A DNA stretch of 64,000 nucleotides, taken from NCBI GenBank assembly GCA_022376515.1, contig WTXI01000086.1, forward strand, positions 1 through 64,000, in the 5' to 3' direction. Numbering within the stretch: position 1 is the first letter of the stretch; every line of letters begins with the position of its first letter. This stretch comes from Lactifluus volemus (taxonomy: Eukaryota > Basidiomycota > Agaricomycetes > Russulales > Russulaceae). This document shows positions 32,075 to 40,873 of the stretch, one piece after another. The notes beneath the pieces were generated by a model. The model saw only the letters and a program-made list of their open reading frames with translations, had not been told where the DNA came from and ran no database searches. A program made the translations under genes and the position numbers.

Positions 32075-32235
32075 AAGAGGAGCGGTCTCAGTAGCCTATG
32101 AGTTGTTCACTCCAACAAGATGAATGAAAAATTTCTGTGCACTCTGGCACACACCTTCTTGGCCTGAAAAGAAAGTGAGCAATGGTCTGGTTCGTTCAGG
32201 GTACACTTCTTGTGACGAAGAAGTGGAGGGATAGG

Positions 32236-32247
32236 AGCTTCAGCTTA
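32236..32247 (-). promoter_or_regulatory. Gypsy-A self-priming primer binding site
   Basis: On the minus strand TAAGCTGAAGCT abuts the 5' LTR. Eleven bases are the perfect reverse complement of AGCTTCAGCTT in the LTR (32820-32830 on this strand). Confidence 0.75.
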
Positions 32248-33182
32248 TGTCACAGTTTGCAGGGACTGTGGCTTGAAGTGAGCGTCGTTTGGGTTGGCTA
32301 TTTGCTGTGGCGAGTTGGACAAGACTAGCAACACCAAATAGTCAATTCTAGCATGTGCAGGCAAGGTCCCGTAAGGAGTAGACTTGACTGTGCGAACTCT
32401 CGGTGTTCATATCGTGTGAGACAGACTAGCGGACCGGCACATGCGATGGTCAGAGTTACTGTTCCTAAAAAGGATAGATGGTGGCAGATGGGTTAATGAT
32501 GATGTGTAGGTTCAACCACAACATAGGTGCGAGCGTACTATGCCCAGAAAGGATCTTTCTAGCCCTAGTATGTTAGTGCGAGATTAAACTAAGGTTCAAG
32601 GGCAGATGCGGTATGAGAAGTGGGGATTACTTCTCGCAGTGTGTTCGTATTAGGGTTCAGGCATCTGTGAGCTAGTTCCAAAGGTAATGGACCAAGCGAA
32701 CAGATGTCTGATGGTGGCGCGAAGTACCTAGATCAAGGTACAAAGAGGGGATTCACAAGAAGAGAGGAGAAGATGCAATGCAAGTGTGAGCAGGAGACAA
32801 TGAACTGCGATTCTGGATGAAGCTGAAGCTGGGGCTTTAGCTCATTCACAGGGCCCTATTTATGTGTACAGAGGGCCAGCCAACTATCCTACAAGGGTCA
32901 CAGTAAAGTAGTGAAGTCAAGACCATTGACTAAGGACCTGAGTCAGTTCTGATGACTCAAGAACTGACTCAGTGCGTCTGACTCAAGATCTGAGTCAAGA
33001 ACGCTGACTCAAGATTTGAGTCATGATCTCTGAGTCAAATACATGTCCAAAACAGTGACACACAGCCCCTAGAAGTTGAACAGAGGGGGCTGGCCAAGGA
33101 AAGGGGTCCTAGGTCATAACACAAGTTGAAAAATAGATGGAAAACAGTAGGAATGGGCCAGATGGCCCGCATAACTGTAACA
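32248..33182 (-). repeat. Gypsy-A 5' LTR (935 bp)
   Basis: Minus orientation, TG...CA, same length as the left LTR. It carries the TGA(C/G)TCA cluster, a CATAAATAGG-type TATA box and the AGCTTCAGCTT segment. Confidence 0.93.
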
Positions 33183-33187
33183 CTTCC

Positions 33188-34208
33188 ACTTCCTCTGTGG
33201 CACCTCCCCAGCCCTCAGGCTCGCAGGATGAGGCTGGCACCAATTCCCAGGATTTTTCACCACCGGTTTTTACTGGGACCCCCATTTCTCAGCCCTCTTC
33301 AACCCCCGAGTTAATACCCCCCCCAGTGGATATGGCTGGCGGGGGGGGCAAACCCTTGCAGGACCCTGTTTACTTCTCACCAAAGGAGAAACTACCCCTA
33401 CACAGGGCCCTTACTGTGAATGACGAGCTCTCAGTCTTTGACATTCACAACATCTTCTGTCATCGCTGGTTTCTCTCTTGGGACCACCTCATGGCCAACG
33501 TCATCTCGGCCCAAAAGGCTGAAGATGGGAAAAGTTCCTGGGTTGAGTTTACTCCCCCTTACCATGCTCACCTGGTCAAGTGCGCTGTTATGCTTGTGCC
33601 TCGCCCCCTCCAGAAGGTGAAAAAGGTGATGTTTGCATATGTTTTAGAAACTTTAAATGGAGAGGCCCCCAAAGCCTTTTTCAACCTCACAAAGGGCCCC
33701 AGCCTCGCAGCCAAGGCCCAGAAGGAGAAGAAATGTCTTGCATGGAAAAGGAATCATGCATTGAGGTGAGAACACTGACAAATGGTCAAAGAAGCCGCTG
33801 GAGGCCGATCACAACAGACCTGTGAGAAGTGCAGATGCAAGTTTGGCTTTTGTAAGGCCCAGAAGCGACACTGATGCCCTATTTCCAAGGAGATGAGCGG
33901 AAAGGGAGGAGAGGCAAAGGGTAAGGGTAAAGCCAAACCCCCTGCCACCTCGAACAAGCCAAAGGCTCCATCAAAAGCCCCTATCCCCCCCCCCCCCCAC
34001 CTTCAAAGTTGACCCACCACCCACCACCCCCCTCGAGATGGCCAAGAGGCATGCACCCAAAGTAGGCATTGCCGCTGTGGGGCCAGCAACCTTCTTTGAG
34101 CAGTTGAACATCAGGGCTCCCCCTGCCTGTCACTCAAACTGGCTTAACACCATGGCAAAGAGGGGCACGAGGGCACAGGTGATGGAATCAGTAATTGATA
34201 AACCTTGA
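33188..34208 (+). pseudogene. R1 protein, central and C-terminal part; unknown family
   Basis: The frame is open to a TGA at 33767-33769, and coding similarity with R2 continues to about 34208 through further stops. What can be seen: a Pro/Ser-rich linker; a ~130-residue conserved region (with DPVYFSPKEKLPLHRALTVN, FDIHNIFCHRWFLSWDHLM, and YVLETLNGEAPKAFF); then a Cys-rich motif CEKCRCKFGFCK followed by H and C; and a basic KGKGKAKPPATSNKPK tail. It is not an RT, endonuclease or transposase I recognise. A nucleic-acid-binding role is inferred only from the Cys cluster and basic tail. Stops such as those near 33778 and 33872 show decay. Confidence 0.6.
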
Positions 34209-34377
34209 GCTGTGGTTCTGTCAGGGTCTAGATGCAGTGTGTCTGGGTGACACTTTGGACTTTTTATGGTACCAACTCTCTTGTAGGAAGTACCTCGTTA
34301 CATACACCCCAGCACTATATAAATTTGATTTTTTCTTTTTTTTTTTTTTTTTTAAAAAAAAAAATACAGCAGTATGA

Positions 34378-36250
34378 GTGTACTATCAGTCAAGAGAAAT
34401 AGAAAGGTGGTGCTGGAAAGAAGCACTCATCTCCTGTTCACACACGATCAAGCACCTGGAGCAAATAGTGGGTGCGGGAACAGAGTTGTTCCAATCTGAA
34501 CAAGGAAACACATTGATCCTCTACTTACTGGGGGATCACATCACCTTCCATACGCAAGGCTGGACAGGAATAACAACGGGTCTTTAATTGTCATCTGGGA
34601 TACCAACAAAGAAGACCTAGGAACCAGGGTCATTCCCAGAGAGGACGACGACCTAACCCCAGAACAAAAAGGAAGTATCAGATTCTTGGAAGATAGAAGG
34701 CTGACACACCAACTATACTGAAAACCAACAGCCTACCACTCCTATCACGAGGAAGAAGGATCAAGAACCAAGTACAGATCCCCCTGCGAATTCATCAACA
34801 ACTGGTGGTATAACATCTATTGGGCGAACAGTGAATTTTAGACTGATCCCACCATGAAGTTCACCAAGTACGACTACATCCTCAATGAACTAGCCCTCCC
34901 CCCCTTGCTACAACCATCAGAAGCAAGCGAAGATGAGAGTGAAAATGAGGGAGGAGCGTCACCTCCTCAGCAAGACTCAGCTGGAGCAAGCTCCTTCTCC
35001 GAAGACAACCAGACCAGGGAACCCCCACTTACACAAGAAAATGAAGAACCCAGATTGATTACCCCAGTCACCCCCATAGACTGTGCCATGAGTGCCCTTA
35101 GCATCACCTCGCCAACACCCATGTTCACTCACTTAGCAACCTTGACCCAGCCAGTGCAAACCATGGTAGCAGCTGGACCAAGCCAGAGCGGTGGCAGGGG
35201 AGGCAGAGGCAGTGGAGGCGGTGGTGGTGGTGGTGGAGGGGGAGGCACTACAGCTGCAGCGGTTGGTGCCCAACCAGTTGCCCCTCCAAGAAACAGACTG
35301 AAAGAAATACTGCCTACACCATTCAAAGGGGACAAAAGTCTCTATGACATCTTCAAGACCGAATGGAGAATGTATAAAGCCATCAACCGAAATCACGACG
35401 ACATGTTGATCCCCTATAATTGCATCATGACAATGTTAGGAATGGTCAAAGGACCCTTGGTGTCAGCATGGGTACAAGATTACCTGGACACAATCGAGCA
35501 AGAAGTGGTCCAACACGTGAAGAATGCAGAAATCCTATGGGTAAACTTTGAAGATGCCCTAGACGATGCCTTTAAAGACACCAATAAGGAGGACGACGCA
35601 ATCACAAAGCTAGAGCATCTGGAGATGAAGAAAGGAAACCTAACCCAGTACACAGCTGACTTCAATCATCTCAGAAAGAAGGCAGGATGGGACGCCGATA
35701 GCAATGGCACCATCAGAATGTACAAAAGAGGACTAGACTTGGGACTCCTCACTAGTATGCTCAAATAAGTAGGGGTGAACCCAACAACTCTACGAGGATG
35801 GCAGGAACTGGCCACCAAGCACCATGATGCCTATCAACAGTTGAAGCACGAAATCAGCTTCAGGAAAGACGTCTCTAGGTGGGCCAGCCAACTCATGGCA
35901 AAGAATAAGGAAACTGTCCCCCAGAAAGACCCCTGGGCCATGGACATCGACGTCACAAGAACCGACTCAGCAAAAACAGATGAAAAACAAAGACTGAGAA
36001 GGGAAGGATGGTGCTTCTTCTGCAAAGAGCAAGGCCACCTCTCCAGAGATTGTCCTAAGAAGAAGGGACAAAACAATCCCAAAACAGCACAGCAACCCAG
36101 GGTCAGAGCTAGCAAGAAAGAGGATGATGAAGTCACGCAAGTAGGTGACGACGACGATCCCATCGTGGTGCTCAGAGCTATCTGAGCCAAGCTGGGAAAG
36201 GGAGCCTTTGACAGGGCCCTAAATGGACTAGTAGAAGAAGAGGATTTTTG
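34378..36250 (+). pseudogene. Gypsy-C Gag (B family)
   Basis: Aligned along its whole length with Gypsy-B Gag: leader, the N-terminal domain around CEFINNWWYNIYW, an acidic linker, a Gly run near 35200-35245, the Gag core, and CCHC CFFCKEQGHLSRDC. Stops at 34720, 34839, 35766 (TAA, from CAA) and 36183 (TGA, from CGA) break it. The longest open piece is 34854-35768. It ends at the conserved GATTTTTGA. Confidence 0.88.
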
Positions 36251-36626
36251 AATGGCTCGACCCGTGCAGCCTGGGTGCGAGCCTGTCTTACTCAAATATG
36301 TCATATCTTGAGAACCAATACACTGGACATTCCCCTATCGTTCACAAGTGTGACTAAGACGGCTGCTGAAAAAGTGCTACTCAACAGTGGTGCTACAGAA
36401 AATTTCATCAACCCAAGAATGGTGGAAAAACTAGGTCTGGGATTGATAGACCTCCAGGAACCATGAACCGTGTTCAATGTAGACGGAACAGAAAATCAAG
36501 ATGGTAAAATCACCAGCTACTGTCTCCTCAACATCTTAAAAGGGAGAAAAGAGGCTGCGCAAATATTCTTCATAACAAACTTAGGCGAAGATTGAATTAT
36601 CTTGGGGTACTCTTGGCTATGGGAGT
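36251..36626 (+). pseudogene. Gypsy-C protease, active-site Asp lost
   Basis: Reads VLLNSGATENFINP: the DSG aspartate is Asn, as in Gypsy-A. Two CGA to TGA stops follow (before TVFNVDGT and IILGYSWL). It is interrupted by a solo B LTR after WLWE. Confidence 0.88.
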
Positions 36627-37142
36627 TGTTACAGCTCAACTAGGGCCAGGTCCCAACAAGGGTTTGAGTGGTTCTGGTCTCTCCTAAGACCTAGGCTCAG
36701 GGTTACTCAAGGTAATGACGTGCAGAGCCCTGTGGTGTTGTAGCACAACCACCAAGCTTCAGTAGCCTTATTAGGGCATGCAGGAGGGTAGGAGAAAAAG
36801 GGGGAAAGAGGAGAGGAGAGTTCTGTTCTTTAGGAGAGTGAAACAAGTCGATTGGAGTCAAAGCCGAAGCTGGGGTACGAGCTACCAGCACAGGCCTACT
36901 TATATAATCTATGCTAATTGTTCTACCAAACTAGGGTGGACAATAAGCAAGAGGTCACGAACAATAGGGAATGAGAACAATAGGGACTCGGGACAATAAC
37001 ACTGGGCTAAAACGGGGCGGACAATAGGACACCAAGACAATAGGACAGTCAGCACAATAGGAACAATGTGGAAGGGATGTCATCAGGATGAGCAAGCATG
37101 TTTAGGAAGCATAAGGTCCAACGTGTCCTGCATTCCGTAACA
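36627..37142 (-). repeat. solo B-family LTR in Gypsy-C (516 bp)
   Basis: Minus orientation, TG...CA, with target duplication GGAGT at 36622-36626 and 37143-37147. It contains the inverted ATTGT array. Confidence 0.94.
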
Positions 37143-37147
37143 GGAGT

Positions 37148-37400
37148 TTGACCCACAGATTAACTGGAAGGAAGGAAAGATTCGTAGGCCACCTATCAAA
37201 CTTTCCACAACAGGGCGAAGCTGGAAACTGAAGTGGGTGGCACGAAGAGTAAAAGCATGCAAGACAAGCTTCAGCCAACAATGGGCACAGCGAGAAGGAA
37301 AGAGACAGAGCAAGGTAGCGGTCCCAGAGCAGTTCCAGAAGTACACCAAAGTCTTCTCAGAGAAAGAAGCAAAACATTTCCCCCCCTTGCATCCAGAGGA
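37148..37400 (+). pseudogene. Gypsy-C start of RT region, truncated
   Basis: Matches Gypsy-B 24110-24360 (INWKEGKIRRPPIKLSTT, SFSQQWAQREGK, VAVPEQFQKYTKVFSEKE). It stops at 37400 in CATCCAGAGGA, where the Gypsy-D LTR starts. The remainder of Pol is absent. Confidence 0.88.
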
Positions 37401-38336
37401 TGTTACGGTTATGCGGGCCATCCAGCCCATTCCTACTGTTTTCCCGTCTATTTTTCAACTTGTGTTATGACCTAGGACCCCTTTCCTTGGCCAGCCCCCT
37501 CTGTTCAACTTCTAGGGGCTGTGCATCACTGTTTTGGACGTGTATTTGACTCAGGGATCATGACTCAAATCTTGAGTCAGCGTTCTTGACTCAGATCTTG
37601 AGTCAGATGCACTGAGTCAGTTCTTGAGTCATCAGAACTGACTCAGGTCCTTAGTCAATAGTCTTGACTTCGCTACTGTACTGTGACCCTTGTAGGATAG
37701 TTGGCTGGCCCTCTGTACGCATAAATAGGGCCCTGTAGATGAGCTAAAGCCTCAGCTTCAGCTTCATCCAGAATCGCAGTTCATTGTCTCCTGCTCACAC
37801 TCGCATCACATCTTCTCCTCTTGTCTTGTGAACCACATCTCTGTACCTTGATCCAGGTACTTCACACCACTGATCAGACTTCTGTTCGCTCGTTTCCACT
37901 ACTAGAAACAAGCCCACAGACGCCTGAACCCTAATACGAATGCGCTGCGAGAAGTAATCCCCACTTCTCACACCGCATCCACCCTCGAACCTTAGTTCAA
38001 CCTTGCACTAATGTACTAGGGCTAGAAAGATCCTTTCTGACCATAGTACGCTTGTGCCTGTGTTGTGGTTGAACCTACACATCATCATTAACCCATCTGC
38101 CACCGTCTATCCTTTTTAGGAACGGTAACTCTGACCATCGCATGCGCCGGTCCACTAGTCCGTCTTGCGTGATACAAACACCAAGAGTTCGCACAGTTAA
38201 GTCTACTCCTTATGGGACCTTGCCTGTGTGTGCTAGAATCGACCATTTGGTGTTGCTAGTCTTGTCTGACTTGCCACAGCAAATAGCCAACCCGAACGAC
38301 GCTCACTTTGAGCCACGGTCCCTGCAAACTGTGACA
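37401..38336 (+). repeat. Gypsy-D 5' LTR (936 bp)
   Basis: TGTTACGGTTATG to AACTGTGACA. Eight TGA(C/G)TCA sites lie at 37547-37645, the TATA box ATAAATA at 37721, and AGCTTCAGCTT at 37754-37764. Confidence 0.93.
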
Positions 38337-38337
38337 T

Positions 38338-38348
38338 AAGCTGAAGCT
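38338..38348 (+). promoter_or_regulatory. Gypsy-D self-priming primer binding site
   Basis: AAGCTGAAGCT, one base after the LTR, is the exact reverse complement of 37754-37764, which lies 33 nt downstream of the TATA box. Confidence 0.78.
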
Positions 38349-38509
38349 CCTATCCCTCCACTTCTTTGTCACAAGAAGTGTACCCCAAACAAACCAGACC
38401 GTTGCCCACTTTCTTTTCAGGCTGAGAAAGTGTGTGCCAGAGTGCACAGAAATGTTTTGTTCCTCTTGTTGAAGTGAACAACTCATAGGCTACTGAGACC
38501 GCTCCTCTT

Positions 38510-40389
38510 GTGAAGAGTGGGCGATTGATCGACAAAACGGCTTCCATAACAGTTGGTTGGACCACAGAGAAGGGGAAGCTTACCAGAGTCAAAACCAGAA
38601 ACGAACCAGACCTCCCAGACCATGTAGTTGGGCATGCCTTTTGGATAGAATGTCAAGAAAACCCCAAGCAGAGTGCCTATTGGGCTTTTGACAAAAGAGA
38701 TCCACACAGACCCATTGAGTTTATCAACCAGAAGTGGTATCACATCGAGTGGTTCGATAAACCACAGACCTACACGACGGAGATAGGAAGATACATCACA
38801 GACGACAACATTGCACGATTTGAACTCGGCTGGTGGAAACCAAGTGATCCACAGCACCCAGACTATCTAGTACACACGCTGTCCTTAACACTGGCAGGCT
38901 CAGGATCTGGAAGCACCCCAGAACGACCCAAAGAACTTTCACCTACTGGACAGTTGTTTGAACTGGTCTATCAAGCCGCACAACCCCCTCTAACCAGTGT
39001 TCCCCCTGGAATTCATCAGCAGCTTGAACCAACCTCGACATTGCAAGTGCTCCCAGTGCAGAAACAAATGGAATCACCATACTCTGACGTCAGTGTGTCA
39101 ATGGTGACAGACCCAACCAGTGGAATGTTGGTAGATCCCACCATGTTTCCAGCTGCTCTCTCCCCCTCTCCACAACCTCATCCTAGTGTGCCCAGTGGTA
39201 GTGCGTTCATCAGGTCAGCTACGGTTGGCACCGCTGTTACCACACTAGCAGGCATCACAGGATACAGCTCCTCTGGGCAACCTGGAGGAGGACCTCTGGC
39301 TGGGGCACAGCTGGGAGGAAGTGGAGGTGAAGGTGGAGGTGGTGGCAGAGGAGGCGTTCCTGCAGGAGGACAACCAGCAGGAGGCCAGCCGCCCCACCCA
39401 TTGGCCCTTTATGGCACGATCCCTGAGATTTTCAATGGGAATCGCGACAACCTCGCATGCTTCTGCTACGCCTTCACAGTCTTCTGGGAGATGAATCGGG
39501 ACCACCCCTCCATAAGCAGCCCCTACATGCGGGTCCTCACCTGTGTGGGAAGGATCCGAGGCAAAGCAGTTGACCAGTGGGTGGATGGAATCATCCAGCC
39601 TTTGATGAATGGGGTAGTGATGTGGCGACAGCACCCAAATCACCTTCTGGCCATTGATCCAAACAATGAGCAGGTCTGGACAGACTTCGACACAGTGTTC
39701 AAAGCTCAATTTCAGAACACTGTGGCCAGAGAGGAGGCATTGAGGTGTCTGCTCACCCTGCAGATGCATGGGGAAGACCTCAAAACGTACATCAATGACT
39801 TCAATACACTAATTGCTCTTGCCAAGTGGGGTCCAAATGAACAAGGGACCCTCCTTCAATTTAAAGATGGCTTGAAGCAAGCCCTCTGTGAAAAGATCAT
39901 TGATTTTGAGGCCACCTTACCTGATACTCTGAGGGGATGGCAAGATGCGGCCTTGAGACGTCAAGGGAGGTAGATCGAAGCCAGAGCCACCTCTGGAGAC
40001 AGGCCAGGTCAGAACTTCCGCCAACGCCTTGCTGCAGCATTGGGGAGGTACCAGCAGGACAGGCAAACAAAACCACAACTCTCTAACGCCATGGACGTTG
40101 ACACCATCCACACAGGGGGGCCTACCCCTGAAGAAAAGAAGAAGTTAGTGGTGGAAGGTTGCTGCTTCATTTGCCGCCGACAGGGTCATGTAAGCCACAT
40201 GTGCCCTGAGAAGAAGAAGAACCAGAACAAGGGCGACAAACCTGCTCAGTGCCCTGCCACTGTGCGGGCTGTTGAAGAAGAAAGAAAAGAAATCACTCGT
40301 GACCAGCTTATGGAAGGACTTCTAAAGTTGTCTGACAACAACAAAGAACATTTTATCAAGGATATGGTTGACTCCACCGACTCTGCACC
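38510..40389 (+). pseudogene. Gypsy-D Gag
   Basis: The best preserved A-family Gag, open for 487 codons (38510-39973). It has an N-terminal domain (ITVGWTTEKGKL, EFINQKWYHIEWFDK), a Pro/Ser linker, Gly-rich stretches, and a Gag core (LYGTIPEIFNGNRDN, FKAQFQNTVAREEALRC, YINDFNTLIALAKWGP). A TAG at 39971-39973 replaces an Arg/Trp-like codon. The frame then continues to the CCHC CFICRRQGHVSHMC. It is cut at SAP by the 479-bp solo LTR and resumes at 40869. Confidence 0.9.
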
Positions 40390-40868
40390 TGTCACGGTAA
40401 ACGTGACGTGATGGTCACAGGTGACCCTAACTCATCATTTTCCTCGTTTACTCATCGATACGTTGGACGATTCTCCCACCTTCCGTTTAGTTCCATAATG
40501 TTCTGACTGATTCTGTACGTTTCCATACATTCACAGGTACATCCTGAACATTCTAGTACGATCCGACAGTCCAGTATATATATCCCTTGTACCTCTGAGA
40601 CGGGCCTTAAGCTCGTTCTCCTGTAGAACTCAGGTAGTCAGTGCAGTGAGCAATACAAGTGGCTGTTCAGCCTTCCCTTCCCCTTCCTCTCTGAAAGACT
40701 GCTTCCTCTTTGAGTGAAGCCTCTGAAGACTTGTGTGGATCACGCCACAGCCAAGTCCTCTACTCTTTGACTAGACCTTCGTGCCTTAGTCCCTGCGGCC
40801 GCTTCGTCGTTCCACTTAGTCAGCACGACTCAGAACCAAAACCACGCCACGGTGACCTGACCGTGACA
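40390..40868 (+). repeat. solo LTR, 480-bp family (479 bp)
   Basis: TGTCACGGTAAACGTGACG to ACCGTGACA, with target duplication GCACC (40385-40389, 40869-40873). The start is dense in GTCAC/GTGAC words, with one TGACTCA-like site, and TATATATA lies near 40576. The downstream core (TTGTACCTCTG, CCTTAAG) resembles that of the 605-family LTR. Confidence 0.94.
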
Positions 40869-40873
40869 GCACC

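Larger units (their letters stand above)
9260..33182 (-). mobile_element. Gypsy-A: minus-strand chromovirus hosting several insertions
   Basis: Two 935-bp LTRs (9260-10194, 32248-33182), TG...CA, bound the element. Flanks are CTCCC (9255-9259) and CTTCC (33183-33187), a target duplication with one C/T change; the unoccupied site is present in R2. Reading leftward from 32074: Gag, protease, RT, RNase H, integrase, chromodomain, C-terminal zinc-knuckle extension. It is interrupted by copia-2, a solo A-type LTR and a solo B LTR that itself holds Gypsy-B. It carries many stops and a mutated protease site. Without insertions it would be about 8.4 kb. Confidence 0.93.
9085..34362 (+). mobile_element. 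R1: ORF-bearing retroposon with T/A tail, split by Gypsy-A
   Basis: The element parts are 9085-9259 and 33188-34362 (about 1.35 kb joined). A ~15-bp target duplication (AATACAGCAGTA-C/T-GA at 9070-9084 and 34363-34377) lies in the Gypsy-C leader. The 3' end is a run of T followed by a run of A. It has no LTR and no RT. A second copy (R2, 47786-49127) starts at the same base and ends the same way, so this is a discrete family and not a random retrocopy. Long duplications plus an A tail indicate LINE-type target-primed insertion in trans. Confidence 0.8.
8454..37400 (+). mobile_element. Gypsy-C: B-family chromovirus, 3' part missing
   Basis: A composite span. The B-family 5' LTR lies at 8454-8964 and its leader at 8965-9084. 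R1 (with Gypsy-A inside) interrupts it, and Gag resumes at 34378, followed by protease and the start of RT, broken by a solo B LTR (36627-37142). The element ends abruptly at 37400 where an A-family LTR begins. No RT core, integrase or 3' LTR follows, so the distal two thirds are deleted. Many CGA to TGA stops show it is old. Confidence 0.85.

Noticed and set aside
34327..34362. T/A homopolymers at the R ends as assembly artefact
   Set aside because: Both copies have them directly before a clean target duplication, which an artefact would not produce. Exact lengths may still be uncertain.
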